From Mucilaginibacter agri (GTDB lineage: Bacteria > Bacteroidota > Bacteroidia > Sphingobacteriales > Sphingobacteriaceae), in the NCBI RefSeq assembly GCF_009928685.1, contig NZ_WWEO01000043.1:558001-622000 (forward strand): a DNA stretch of 64,000 bases. The letters are read 5' to 3'. Shown in pieces: positions 1-9,411 of the stretch (the stretch's first letter is position 1; each line of letters starts with the position of its first letter). The translations under genes and the position numbers were made by a program. The notes beneath the pieces are model-generated. The model did no database searches. It was not told where the DNA came from and saw only the letters and a list, made by a program, of their open reading frames with translations.

Positions 1-851
1 TCTTTTTTAATTCGCTCTTTGTAATTATGGTTGCTGAAAACAAAAACTTGATCTTTGTTTTGGGCCGATTTATAAATATCCAAAAAAAATGGTAGCAAGA
101 ACTTATAAAGCGTCCTGTTTTTTTCTTTGGCAGATGCTTTGATTTCATCATCAGTTATAAAATACTCATCCAGTAGCGAAAAGTAATTGGTTATAAATAT
201 TTCAGTTAAATCATAACCTCCCTTTTGTGGCGGTGCAACAGATAATGATAAGTGATCGTTTACCAGTAAATAACGATGACCTTTGTTAAGTAACTGCATT
301 TGCACGTCAACCTGCGTCAGGTTTAGTGCAGCAGCCTTTGAAAAAGATGTAAGGTTATCAAAGGCCTTTTTTGAGATACTAAAAGCACCAACCCAGGTAC
401 ACCAGAATGATATTGCTGAAATAAACGATACTTTATTATCTAATATTTTTCTATTTTCTGCCCCAGGTAACCGTTCATTTAAGAAAAAAGGGATTAAATT
501 ATTCTCAACACAATATTTAGTTATGGTTAACATTGTGCCTAAACTGCCTTTTTTTAAAGGCAATGTATCGTTATTTAATTTTAGAATAGCTCCCGATCCA
601 AGGCTTAATACTTTTTCGAAATTATAACTTATAATATTCTCTTTATTTCGATTATACTTAATTTTATTGGGGTATTTTTCCAGATAGCTACACATCACGT
701 CCGTAGTATTATCTGAAGAGCAGTTATCTGACACCACAATTTCTATCTCGTCGGTATCAAGAAACTCCTGCTCATTAATTATACTTTCTATGGTTTCGGC
801 TAACAAACCACTACGATTATAGGTTGGAATACATATGGACAAATAGATCAT
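1..851 (-). CDS. Glycosyltransferase family 2, 3' end outside window
   Basis: Reading leftward from an ATG at 851, the frame stays open at both the stretches I translated and runs off the window at position 1. The product begins with I-C-I-P-T-Y-N-R and then has E-I-V-V-S-D-N-C-S-S-D-N-T, the classic start of a GT-A fold family 2 glycosyltransferase (nucleotide-binding strand and the first acidic motif). About 283 residues are inside the window. It lies 12 bp downstream of the flippase gene and is most likely the last visible gene of the O-antigen-type operon, adding one sugar at the cytoplasmic face of the inner membrane. Donor and acceptor cannot be told from sequence. The C-terminus is not seen. 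Confidence 0.8.
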   Translation of the reverse strand, partial: MIYLSICIPTYNRSGLLAETIESIINEQEFLDTDEIEIVVSDNCSSDNTTDVMCSYLEKYPNKIKYNRNKENIISYNFEKVLSLGSGAILKLNNDTLPLKKGSLGTMLTITKYCVENNLIPFFLNERLPGAENRKILDNKVSFISAISFWCTWVGAFSISKKAFDNLTSFSKAAALNLTQVDVQMQLLNKGHRYLLVNDHLSLSVAPPQKGGYDLTEIFITNYFSLLDEYFITDDEIKASAKEKNRTLYKFLLPFFLDIYKSAQNKDQVFVFSNHNYKERIKK

Positions 852-863
852 ATACTTATACAA

Positions 864-2216
864 TTAATAATGCCAAGCCGCTTTGTTTTTAATAAATAGC
901 CATAAACTCCAGGGTAAACAAACTAAAATAATTAAAGATGAATAACCCCATACGATACCATTTAACCCAAACATTTTACCTAACATCAAGGTAGACGTAC
1001 AAGTTAAAATACCCATTACGATAGATGACAGTAAAAACGGCTCCTTTTTGTGGCAACGCAAGTAGGTAGCAAGTGCCGATACGTATTGGTTAACGAGTGT
1101 TATAATGCAAAGTAATAGGAGAGGGATGAATGGTAAAAATCTGTAACCTATTTTTAGGCCCAGCATTTGAGATATGTAAATAAATGCGATAAATATTACC
1201 AGGCTCACTAAACATATGAGGGTGGCATTTTTAACCGTTTTATTAAAATTAGTATCAAGTGCTTCATATTCTTTTTTTGCAATCAGACTAGAAAAAAGTG
1301 GAACTTTAGTGTTGATCCAGCTTAAAGAGATTGATAATACACCGTTAAGTGCAGATAAGGTAACACCCATTTCGCCCGCAACTTTAGCGCCTTCTGTTGC
1401 AAACAATACCGGGTTAAAAAGTTGAAAAATGAAGTATCCGCTTATCCAGCTCACTGCTATTTTCCATTGGTAGGGAAAAATTTCCTTATAATAATTCAGA
1501 GTCCATTCTTTAAGGTCTTTCCAAATAAAATATAATATCTTGATTTTACCAGAGAATGTTATCTGGACATAGTTAATGCCTATAGCTATTAAAGATGCAA
1601 TTGCAGCTGAGTAAAGTTTAAAGCCAAAGAAAAATAGGGCGTAAAACGATATAAAGTATGAAGCTTTTTGTATAAACCTAAATCTGGCCATATCTTTTAC
1701 CATCCCTAGGCCATCGAAAAAGGCTAACAGCGGATCAATAAACAGGTTTAAAGATGTGGCCAGGCAAAGTAATATCCAAGGATATTGCCAGTTAACTGCT
1801 ACAGTTTTATTTCCAAAGCGTGCGAAGAAATAAAATCCTGCAAATATTAAAATCATAAATAGTGCTATAGAAATTATACCGAACCACTTTACACAAAACC
1901 GTAGTAAAGAAGAAAGCCTGGATTTGTAATAAACTTCTCCTTCAAATTTTAAATCACTTGTTAATTTTAAGTGAGTGGCTTCGTAAGCGGTATACTGGGT
2001 AATTATTCCACTTAGCCCTAATTCAAAAAATACTTGTATAGCCAAAATACTTGCAAACGTATAATAATAGCCCTGCTCATCGGATGATAGATATCTCGTA
2101 ACAAAAAATATCGAGATTAATCCACCCCCTGCTTGTATAATCCTGCTAAGTATTGTGTAAGCTACCGCTCCATCTACACCAACCTTACTGCCAATTTTCT
2201 TTGCAAATGAAATCAC
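864..2216 (-). CDS. Wzx-type polysaccharide flippase
   Basis: A 450-residue, very hydrophobic protein with about 12 predicted membrane segments, the size and pattern of MOP-superfamily exporters (Wzx/RfbX). These move undecaprenyl-diphosphate-linked repeat units across the inner membrane. N-terminal motifs such as R-I-I-Q-A-G-G-G and Y-L-S-S-D-E-Q-G-Y-Y-Y are typical of the family. The gene starts 3 bp after the stop of the DdhC gene and is probably translated from the same mRNA. Together with the Wzz-like protein at the head of the operon it points to Wzx/Wzy-dependent assembly, although no Wzy polymerase is recognised here. Wzx proteins diverge fast, so the assignment rests on topology and context. 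Confidence 0.85.
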   Translation of the reverse strand: MISFAKKIGSKVGVDGAVAYTILSRIIQAGGGLISIFFVTRYLSSDEQGYYYTFASILAIQVFFELGLSGIITQYTAYEATHLKLTSDLKFEGEVYYKSRLSSLLRFCVKWFGIISIALFMILIFAGFYFFARFGNKTVAVNWQYPWILLCLATSLNLFIDPLLAFFDGLGMVKDMARFRFIQKASYFISFYALFFFGFKLYSAAIASLIAIGINYVQITFSGKIKILYFIWKDLKEWTLNYYKEIFPYQWKIAVSWISGYFIFQLFNPVLFATEGAKVAGEMGVTLSALNGVLSISLSWINTKVPLFSSLIAKKEYEALDTNFNKTVKNATLICLVSLVIFIAFIYISQMLGLKIGYRFLPFIPLLLLCIITLVNQYVSALATYLRCHKKEPFLLSSIVMGILTCTSTLMLGKMFGLNGIVWGYSSLIILVCLPWSLWLFIKNKAAWHY

Positions 2217-2219
2217 TCT

Positions 2220-3524
2220 TTAACTGATATAATTTTTTATAACCTGGGCTATGTAATCGTAATGACTTTCATTTAAGCCGGGCCATACACCTAACCAAAA
2301 AGATTGATTCATTATAATATCTGTATTGGTTAGGTCGCCAGATACTCTGTGATTAATATTTGCATAAGCCGGTTGCCTAAGCAAATTACCGCCAAATAAT
2401 AATCTGGTTCCTATTTTCTGCTCTTCGAGATGCTGAACAAGCATATGCCGATCTGCAGCATCACCCTCCCTTAGCGTTAGTAAAAAGCCAAACCATGATG
2501 GCTCACTATTAGGGGTTGGTTCTGGTAAAATGAAGATTTCTTCAAACTCTTTCATACGCTCATACAAAGCAGCATAATTTTCGCGGCGGCGTTGTACAAA
2601 ATGGTCTACCTTTTTTAATTGAGATACGCCAAAGGCAGCCTGCATATCTGTAACCTTTAAGTTAAAACCTATATGTGAATAGGTATATTTATGATCGTAT
2701 CCAAAAGGAAGTGTGCCAAGTTGTTGTGAGAAGCGGCAGCCGCAGGTATTGTCTTTACCTGGTTCGCAGTAACAATCGCGCCCCCAATCTCTAAAGCTTT
2801 CGGCAATTTTTGCTAATTCGGGGTTATTAATTAAAACGGCTCCTCCTTCGCCCATAGTAATATGGTGGGCAGGATAAAATGAAAATGTAGATATATCGCC
2901 GAAAGTTCCAGTCTTTTTGCCCCGGTAAGTTGCTCCAAGTGAATCACAATCATCCTCTACAACCCATAAATTGTATTTCTTAGCCACACGTAAAACCTCA
3001 TCCAGGTTAAATGGATTGCCTAACGAGTGCGCAATCATAATAGCCTTGGTTTTAGGCGAAACAGCCGCCTCAATATTCTCAGCTTTAACGTTGTGCGTTG
3101 CAATGTCTACATCTATAAAAACAGGTATTGCACCAAACTGGATAATTGGATTTACAGTAGTCGGAAATCCGGCAGCAACGGTAATTACTTCATCCCCGGG
3201 TTTAATTGCCCTATCGCCAAGTTTTGGAGATGTAAGGGCATAAAAAGCTACCAGGTTGGCAGATGATCCGGAGTTTACCAGTAATGCTTTTGCAGCATCA
3301 AAGTATTTTGCAAAACTATATTCAAAATCATTTGCGAAACGCCCTGCGGTTAACCAGCCATCTAAGGCGGCATCAACGCCCATTAATATATCCTCCTCAT
3401 CTAATACTTTACCGGTTACAGGAATATAATTCTGACCTGCAATTATTGGCCTGCTCACATTAGTAGCTATTATTGACGATAATGATGATTGAATATTTGC
3501 GTCAATATTTTTATAATTACTCAT
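2220..3524 (-). CDS. ddhC: CDP-6-deoxy-4-keto-hexose 3-dehydrase (E1, DdhC/RfbH)
   Basis: PMP-dependent iron-sulfur enzyme that removes the 3-hydroxyl of CDP-4-keto-6-deoxyglucose, giving the glucoseen intermediate that a flavoprotein partner reduces. The 434-residue length matches the family. Cysteines 193, 251, 253 and 261 give exactly the C-X57-C-X-C-X7-C [2Fe-2S] ligand pattern known for E1. His220, in [13 protein letters not shown], replaces the Schiff-base lysine of ordinary DegT aminotransferases, which is the hallmark of this dehydrase. So this is a 3-deoxygenase and not an aminotransferase. It sits seven genes away from ddhA/ddhB and the reductase, at the distal end of the same operon. 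Confidence 0.95.
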   Translation of the reverse strand: MSNYKNIDANIQSSLSSIIATNVSRPIIAGQNYIPVTGKVLDEEDILMGVDAALDGWLTAGRFANDFEYSFAKYFDAAKALLVNSGSSANLVAFYALTSPKLGDRAIKPGDEVITVAAGFPTTVNPIIQFGAIPVFIDVDIATHNVKAENIEAAVSPKTKAIMIAHSLGNPFNLDEVLRVAKKYNLWVVEDDCDSLGATYRGKKTGTFGDISTFSFYPAHHITMGEGGAVLINNPELAKIAESFRDWGRDCYCEPGKDNTCGCRFSQQLGTLPFGYDHKYTYSHIGFNLKVTDMQAAFGVSQLKKVDHFVQRRRENYAALYERMKEFEEIFILPEPTPNSEPSWFGFLLTLREGDAADRHMLVQHLEEQKIGTRLLFGGNLLRQPAYANINHRVSGDLTNTDIIMNQSFWLGVWPGLNESHYDYIAQVIKNYIS

Positions 3525-3539
3525 AAAGAAATATATATT

Positions 3540-4604
3540 TTATGATTTTTGATTAACAGTTTTATGCCACTCAATGGTTTTACTGATGGCTTTATCCAAA
3601 CTAAATACCTGTTTAACCCCAATATCTCTTTTAATGGCTGTAATATCAGGGACAGATAGGACAGGACTGGTTGAAGGTTGCTTAGAAGATTTTATAATAA
3701 CATCTATTTTATTGTTAAAGTTAGATGTTATTTTCTTTGATAGGCCATGTAATGATATGGGCTCTTCCCCTCCCAGGTTATAAGTTGCACCTGTTTTGGC
3801 TTGCGCTAAAATTTTAAGCAACCAAAAAGCCACGTCGCTTCCATACAAATAGCTTCTTATTGTGTTTTCATTTCCTAAAATACGTATTGGCCCCCCTAAA
3901 ATACTATCTCTGATAAAGTTGTTAATCGCCCAAGGTTTCTCTAAGCTTTGATAAGGGCCCAAAAAAGCAAAAGGCCGTACAGTTACAATAGGAAACTGTT
4001 GTTGATTACGATATATAGCACAAACAGTTTCGGCCAGGCGTTTGGCCTCTCCATAAGTTGCACTTACCGAATTACTATCCAAGAAACCGAAGTGATTCTC
4101 TTTAATATAAGCTGTTTCTGTATATACCTGTCCATATACATAATTAGAACTGATATACAAAAATTTCGTTAACTCAGGCAATCGCAAACAAGATTCTAAT
4201 AGTGCCTGGGTACCTTTGTAAATAGTATCAATCGTTTTTAATGGATTTGATATGTGCTCGCGGCTATCGGGCGAAGACGCTGCATGTATAATCCATTTTA
4301 TATCTTCGGGCAAGTTGTTAACGTTCCTTACATCTTGCTCAATTAAATGTAGAAAAGGTTTGTCGGCTAAATGAGGTACTTCGTCTTTGTAATTATCTAT
4401 ATTACGGGCAAGCAAATAAAGCTTAATGTTGAAATTATACTCCTCATTTAATAATGAAACGGCTTCAGCTATCCACTTTCCCATAAATCCTGTTCCGCCT
4501 GTAACAAGAATTACTTGATTTCTCAGCACTTCTAACGATTCCTGATAATCACATAATGATTGTAAGCAATCATTATGTAAAGATTTAATTAACTCTTGCT
4601 GCAT
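3540..4604 (-). CDS. Extended SDR, NAD(P)-dependent sugar-nucleotide reductase or epimerase
   Basis: A 354-residue extended short-chain dehydrogenase. After an N-terminal extension of about 30 residues comes the Rossmann motif T-G-G-T-G-F-M-G (35-42). The catalytic Tyr/Lys pair lies in T-Y-G-E-A-K-R near residue 185. The start overlaps the aldolase gene by 20 bp, suggesting coupled translation. In yersiniose-type pathways a YerF-like SDR reduces the ketone left by the carboligase; this protein or the SDR at 9412-10458 could do that. The other might act on a different carbon or as an epimerase. Which is which cannot be read from sequence. Confidence 0.8.
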   Translation of the reverse strand: MQQELIKSLHNDCLQSLCDYQESLEVLRNQVILVTGGTGFMGKWIAEAVSLLNEEYNFNIKLYLLARNIDNYKDEVPHLADKPFLHLIEQDVRNVNNLPEDIKWIIHAASSPDSREHISNPLKTIDTIYKGTQALLESCLRLPELTKFLYISSNYVYGQVYTETAYIKENHFGFLDSNSVSATYGEAKRLAETVCAIYRNQQQFPIVTVRPFAFLGPYQSLEKPWAINNFIRDSILGGPIRILGNENTIRSYLYGSDVAFWLLKILAQAKTGATYNLGGEEPISLHGLSKKITSNFNNKIDVIIKSSKQPSTSPVLSVPDITAIKRDIGVKQVFSLDKAISKTIEWHKTVNQKS

Positions 4605-5616
4605 TCTTCCTGATTTTTACCAGCTCCAAAACTACTTCAATTATTAGATCTTCTTGGCCTGCTACAACTTTTCTTTTCCCTAATTTACGATAAACATCGC
4701 GCTGGTCAACGCCATATTCACTCGAAATGCGACTAACGTGTTTAGAAAATCCAGAAAATACGCCCGAAAGCCCGCTAATAATGCTTTCAGATTTAATAAC
4801 CGGAACTAATGGCATAATTTCTCGCTCTGCTAAATCTGCAGCATCAAGAATTTTATAAAGATCAATACCAGTAGCATATCCTAATTTTTCTAAAACAGCA
4901 ACCAGCACCTCTATTTGGGCGTTACCCGCGCCGGCACCAAACCCTTTAGCTGTGCCATCTAACATAGTAGCACCCGCCTCTATAGCAGCCAGCGAGTTGG
5001 CAATACCCATTCCTAAATTATTGTGGCCATGAAAACCTATTGGGATCGATAATCCGTCAACCAAAGCTGTAATGCGGTCGACAACATCTCCTGGCAAAAA
5101 AGCACCTGCCGAATCCATTATAATAATGCCTTCGGCACCGTACAATTCCATTTTTTGAGCTTCTTCAACCAATAGTTCGGGGGTAGCCATATGGGTCATC
5201 ATTAATACACCATAAGTTTCTTTACCTCTTTCGCGGGCATAACCAATATGCCTTTGTGTAATATCAGCTTCGGTGCAGTGAGAAGCTATCCTAATTACGT
5301 CTACGCCTATATCAACTGCCAGCTTGAGATCCCTGTTTATGGTTGCAAAACCAGGTATAACGTGTATACCTAATTTAGTATTGGTTAAATTTTTACGTGC
5401 AGTTTTTAATAAAACAACATCGCTTTCCAAACTCTCGCCTACTTGTAACGACGAGGCGCCTAAACCGTTACCATGTCCAACTTCTACAATTGGCACACCG
5501 GCCTTATCCGCAGCAGCTGCATATATTGCAATTTGTTTTGCTGATAATTGGTGCGCTACAGCATGATTACCATCGCGTAGGGTAGGGTCACTTATCAGTA
5601 TATATGGCTTACTCAT
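4585..5616 (-). CDS. 4-hydroxy-2-oxovalerate aldolase (DmpG/MhpE family)
   Basis: A class II, metal-dependent aldolase that reversibly splits 4-hydroxy-2-oxopentanoate into pyruvate and acetaldehyde. The 343-residue length fits DmpG/BphI. The N-terminal D-P-T-L-R-D-G-N-H (10-18) supplies the Arg/Asp and metal site, with a His at 22 as candidate general base. G-F-H-G-H-N-N supplies the two metal-binding histidines. The C-terminal communication domain of the DmpG family is present. Such enzymes normally belong to catabolic meta-cleavage operons, but no ring-cleavage, hydratase or decarboxylase genes occur here. Its place among deoxysugar genes suggests synthetic use, joining pyruvate to acetaldehyde (inference). 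Confidence 0.9.
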   Translation of the reverse strand: MSKPYILISDPTLRDGNHAVAHQLSAKQIAIYAAAADKAGVPIVEVGHGNGLGASSLQVGESLESDVVLLKTARKNLTNTKLGIHVIPGFATINRDLKLAVDIGVDVIRIASHCTEADITQRHIGYARERGKETYGVLMMTHMATPELLVEEAQKMELYGAEGIIIMDSAGAFLPGDVVDRITALVDGLSIPIGFHGHNNLGMGIANSLAAIEAGATMLDGTAKGFGAGAGNAQIEVLVAVLEKLGYATGIDLYKILDAADLAEREIMPLVPVIKSESIISGLSGVFSGFSKHVSRISSEYGVDQRDVYRKLGKRKVVAGQEDLIIEVVLELVKIRKNAARVN

Positions 5617-5648
5617 TTTAATAACAAAAATTATAACTGACAGCGAAC

Positions 5649-6590
5649 TTAAACAACCAGCTTATTAATTTTTTCGGCGTGAGCCCCAGGGTGTAAAAAG
5701 AAATAATTAGTTTCTACGGTGTGTTCGTCAACGATTCTTATAGCTTTTAACTTATCCTTGTCGGTAACATAACAGTTATAACCAAGGGTATTGAAATAAG
5801 CTATCATATCATTTGGATGATAACCAAACTTAGCTGCCCATTTACGTAACATTTCTGCAAAAACAACTGGCTTGTGTTGCGATAAGATATCTTTTGCCCC
5901 TTTAAATACCATAAATTCAGCGCCCTCTACATCACATTTAATAAAGTCAATTTTATCAATGTTGTTTTCTTCGACATAAGCATCAACAGTGTTTGTAATA
6001 CACTCCAGCTCTTGTATTTCGCTGTTCTCTGTAATGTTCGCAGCAGAAGAAGCTCCAGGCATTAATGGAGAATAGTAAAACTTTATCTTATCTTTTTTAT
6101 CAGAGAAAGCGAAATTTTCTAGTTTAATATTTCCAAATCCGTTTAGCGCTACATTATTACTTAGTTTGGCAAAAGTTTCTGGTATTGGTTCAATCCCGAA
6201 AACCTTACCATCGCTTAATATAGCGGCAATATGGTTAGTGTACCAACCTATATTGCCGCCAATATCCAGAACCGTATAGTTTTTCTCAATCAGTGCATAT
6301 AACATTGCAGAGTCTTCAGGTTCGTAAGTGCCAAAATTAAACGTTTCTATAGGGGTCTCTCTATTATCAATTCTGTCACAATAAAAGCTGATACCACCTG
6401 GGTGATAAGAGGTTGCACCCGATGTCATTATCATTTTGCCACCCTCTAATGTAATTTTACAAATATCTGTTTGAGATAAAAAATCAGCGTACTCAAATTG
6501 CAACAAATGAAATTCGTGCATTTTATTGATGTATTCTGCCTTACTAATCTGTTTGTTGATGTAAAGCTCTCTTGTTTCTTTTAATGACAT
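5649..6590 (-). CDS. FkbM-family methyltransferase
   Basis: A 313-residue SAM-dependent methyltransferase. The SAM motif V-L-D-I-G-G-N-I-G-W-Y lies near residue 105, followed by an acidic residue in G-I-E-P-I-P-E-T, and F-I-K-C-D-V-E-G-A-E is the diagnostic FkbM block. FkbM members O-methylate hydroxyls of sugars and polyketides. It lies between the genes for the aldolase and its usual partner dehydrogenase, so it probably decorates the same sugar or an adjacent residue. The methylated position is unknown. About 100 residues precede the SAM motif, which may hold an extra small domain. Confidence 0.85.
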   Translation of the reverse strand: MSLKETRELYINKQISKAEYINKMHEFHLLQFEYADFLSQTDICKITLEGGKMIMTSGATSYHPGGISFYCDRIDNRETPIETFNFGTYEPEDSAMLYALIEKNYTVLDIGGNIGWYTNHIAAILSDGKVFGIEPIPETFAKLSNNVALNGFGNIKLENFAFSDKKDKIKFYYSPLMPGASSAANITENSEIQELECITNTVDAYVEENNIDKIDFIKCDVEGAEFMVFKGAKDILSQHKPVVFAEMLRKWAAKFGYHPNDMIAYFNTLGYNCYVTDKDKLKAIRIVDEHTVETNYFFLHPGAHAEKINKLVV

Positions 6591-6611
6591 TAAAATAATA
6601 TTTTTATAAGT

Positions 6612-7475
6612 TTAGTTTTTCTTAGCATATTCTTCTGCTACGGCAATAGCTGCACAATTAATTATATCTAAATTACCTGCATATTTCGGCAAATAATCTC
6701 CAAGTCCCTGCGCTTTAACCATCACTACAATTCGTTCGTTTTCATAAATTGGTGACACCAGCAAATTGTAACCAGGCACATACGAATTAATTTTTTGAAC
6801 CATCTGGTTAACCGCCTCGGTTAATGCCTTTATATTGGGATTTTTAACCTTAGCAAATATAGTTGTTTGCATATCAATACAAGGATTAGCAGGGTTTAGG
6901 TTTAATATCGCCTTTGTGCGCTTCGCACCAGAAAATATTCTTATTCCTTCTTCTGTGGTTTCGATATACTCATCAAGATTTAAGCGTGTAGCAGGGCCCG
7001 CGCTTCTGGACGATATACTTGATACAACTTCAATATATTCAACTTCGGGGTGTATTTGCCCTATAAGATATGCGATAGGGATGGAGGCTTGTCCGCCACA
7101 GGTAACCATATTTACATTCTGTTGTTCAATCGCGTCGCCGAGATTTACAGCCGGGATACACAAGCCGCCCAGCTTTGCTGGCGTCATATCTACCACAATT
7201 TTGCCTAACTCCTTTAATATTGCCCAGTGATGTTTTGCATCCCTTGCCGAAGTGGCATCAAAAACCAAATCGCAGCAGTCAGGATCTTTAACAATTGCAT
7301 CAATGCTTTGGTCTGAAACTTTTACCCCCAGGCTTATAGCCTTAGCCATGCCTGGCGATGATAAATTTCGGCCTATAAAAAGCGCACACTCCAGGTACTC
7401 CGAACGTTGGATTTTTATTAATAAATCTGTCCCGATGTTTCCACTACCTAAAATTGCTACCCGTAATTTGCTCAT
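6612..7475 (-). CDS. Acetaldehyde dehydrogenase, acylating (DmpF/MhpF family)
   Basis: Interconverts acetaldehyde and acetyl-CoA with NAD(H). At 287 residues it is slightly shorter than DmpF (about 310). The start V-A-I-L-G-S-G-N-I-G-T-D-L is the NAD-binding motif. Cys126 in M-V-T-C-G-G-Q-A is the catalytic thiol. S-S-R-S-A-G-P-A-T-R and the terminal L-P-x-Y-A-G-N-L-D-I are conserved in the family. DmpF normally forms a channelling complex with DmpG; here the two genes are separated only by the FkbM gene, so the pair is kept. In this setting it may run in reverse and supply acetaldehyde from acetyl-CoA (inference). Confidence 0.92.
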   Translation of the reverse strand: MSKLRVAILGSGNIGTDLLIKIQRSEYLECALFIGRNLSSPGMAKAISLGVKVSDQSIDAIVKDPDCCDLVFDATSARDAKHHWAILKELGKIVVDMTPAKLGGLCIPAVNLGDAIEQQNVNMVTCGGQASIPIAYLIGQIHPEVEYIEVVSSISSRSAGPATRLNLDEYIETTEEGIRIFSGAKRTKAILNLNPANPCIDMQTTIFAKVKNPNIKALTEAVNQMVQKINSYVPGYNLLVSPIYENERIVVMVKAQGLGDYLPKYAGNLDIINCAAIAVAEEYAKKN

Positions 7476-7481
7476 GAGTAA

Positions 7482-9308
7482 TTAAACTATTATGTTTTCA
7501 GATTTGGGGTGTATTCCAATAATCATATTCTCCCTTAGTTCGTCGCGCGGAATAACCGGCGACAGGTCTTCTAAAGGAGGAGAAACCAGCGTGCCATCAG
7601 GCATTATTGCCAGCGAAAGTTTTGGTACGAACATCTGCTGTGGATGCATAAACACTTCGCAAATAACTGGCCCATCAATCTCTTGAACTTGGGGTAATAT
7701 GGTATCAAAATTTTCCCATGTTCTTATTTGGAATGCAGGTATATTGAAGGCCTTAGCCAAGGCACTAAAGTCCGGACATGATACGCCTGATTTTTTATCA
7801 ACTCCCGCACGTCTTCCGTCAAAAAGAGCATTTTGGGTATGCTTAATCATCAGATAGCCATCATTATTAAAAATAAACAGCTTAATAGGCAAATGAAGTT
7901 GAACCATTGTTTGTAACTCCTGCAAATTCATCATCATGCCGCCGTCGCAATTTAAGCACATTACCTCGCCTCTTTCACGGGCTATCGAGGCTCCGATAGC
8001 TGCAGGTAACCCATAGCCCATCTCGCCTAAACCTGTAGATGTCATTAAGCGTTGCCCATCTTTAATTTTTAAAACCTGGTGTCCGCTTAACAATGCTGTT
8101 CCCATGTCCGTTGTTATTATTTGATCAGCTTTCAAATAATTATGCAGCCTATCCATAAAATAGTAGGAGTTTATAAACCCATCCTTATCAGGATGATCGG
8201 TACTATTTACCCATGGATAATTTTTACGATAAATATTACACTGCTTAATCCAATCTTCAAATTGCCCTGAAATAGAGTCCGGAGTAAACTTCAACATTCT
8301 TTCCAGAAAATCTTTGGCATCTGCGTTTATTTTAAACCTATAGCGCTCTTCATATTTATCAATTTCGTGCTTATCTATATCAATTACAGCAATATCCGCG
8401 TCCCTGGCCAGTTCATTTATATCATAACCTATTTGCGATATAGCCATACGTGTACCTACACAAATAAGCAAATCGCAGTTTTGTACAACAAAGTTAGCGC
8501 AACGCTGTCCATAAGTACCTGCACGTCCATATACTAATGGATGGTTAGAATCAACCATGTCAATACCGGCCCAGGTAACTAAAGCCGGGATTTGATATTT
8601 GTCTAAAAACTGTGTTATATAAGCCTGTGCACCTGCCAGTTTTATGCCGTGCCCAAGCCAAAATAATGGTCGCTTAGCCGTCTTTAATTTTTCAATCAGG
8701 CTTAATACTTCAGTATCTAGTGTGCTTTCTACCTTAATATCCAGTACCGGATTCGTACTTGTATCATAAGCAATTAAACTTGCTTCATCTATAACAGCCG
8801 ATTGGATATTCATGGGTACATCAACCCAACAAGGGCCAGGCCTGCCATGTGTGGTAAGCGCATAAGCTTTTTCAAGCTCGTAACGCGTTTGTTCTGGCTC
8901 TATAACCATGGTTGAGTACTTGGTTACTTTGTTAACCATCAATGCACTATCATAACCCTGTACGCCCCACATACGCACATCTTTATGTAGTTCTACAAAT
9001 TTCGAGTTTTCGTTACCGGATATTACTAAACCTGGTATAGAATCAGCCCAGGCGCTAACTACACCGGTTACACCATTAGTTGATCCCGCACCTGTTGTTA
9101 ATAAAGCTGCGGTTACCTTGCCACTTGTACGATAATAGGTTTGCATGGCCATACATGCAGCCTGCTCGTGATGTACACATATAATTTCGGTATATCCTTT
9201 TTTCTGTATAGAATCAAAAATATGAGCGTTACCAGCCCCAATTATGCCAAATACATGTTTAATTTCTTTTTCAGCCAAAAAATCAGCTATCCAGTCACTT
9301 ATTTTCAT
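7482..9308 (-). CDS. Thiamine-diphosphate-dependent carboligase, YerE/acetolactate-synthase-like
   Basis: A 608-residue ThDP enzyme with the three acetolactate-synthase-type domains. Glu48 in V-H-H-E-Q-A-A is the cofactor-activating glutamate. The ThDP/Mg motif is C-D-G-G followed by N-L-Q-E-L-Q and F-N-N-D-G-Y near residues 470-505; the usual G-D-G is replaced by C-D-G-G. In CDP-yersiniose synthesis YerE, of this family, adds a two-carbon unit from pyruvate to the C4 ketone of a CDP-3,6-dideoxy-4-keto sugar. The gene lies 6 bp before the acetaldehyde dehydrogenase gene. With DmpF and DmpG in the operon, the natural 2-keto acid may be 4-hydroxy-2-oxovalerate, which would give a four-carbon branch. 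A plain acetolactate synthase is unlikely in this context. Confidence 0.85.
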   Translation of the reverse strand: MKISDWIADFLAEKEIKHVFGIIGAGNAHIFDSIQKKGYTEIICVHHEQAACMAMQTYYRTSGKVTAALLTTGAGSTNGVTGVVSAWADSIPGLVISGNENSKFVELHKDVRMWGVQGYDSALMVNKVTKYSTMVIEPEQTRYELEKAYALTTHGRPGPCWVDVPMNIQSAVIDEASLIAYDTSTNPVLDIKVESTLDTEVLSLIEKLKTAKRPLFWLGHGIKLAGAQAYITQFLDKYQIPALVTWAGIDMVDSNHPLVYGRAGTYGQRCANFVVQNCDLLICVGTRMAISQIGYDINELARDADIAVIDIDKHEIDKYEERYRFKINADAKDFLERMLKFTPDSISGQFEDWIKQCNIYRKNYPWVNSTDHPDKDGFINSYYFMDRLHNYLKADQIITTDMGTALLSGHQVLKIKDGQRLMTSTGLGEMGYGLPAAIGASIARERGEVMCLNCDGGMMMNLQELQTMVQLHLPIKLFIFNNDGYLMIKHTQNALFDGRRAGVDKKSGVSCPDFSALAKAFNIPAFQIRTWENFDTILPQVQEIDGPVICEVFMHPQQMFVPKLSLAIMPDGTLVSPPLEDLSPVIPRDELRENMIIGIHPKSENIIV

Positions 9309-9411
9309 TATATAAACTTGACTTATAAAATTTTATTTATCCCCATTACTACACAATTAATCTGTAATAAACACTGGTTATCTTATTATCCGCCTGTAGT
9401 TAAATCCAAAT

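Noticed and set aside
2971..3243. Plus-strand frames inside ddhC and inside the large dehydrogenase (for example 31564-31935)
   Set aside because: They are antisense to genes with complete catalytic motifs and show no protein features of their own.
7482..9308. Acetolactate synthase for branched amino-acid synthesis
   Set aside because: There is no small subunit or ilv gene nearby, and the surrounding CDP-dideoxysugar genes match the YerE context.
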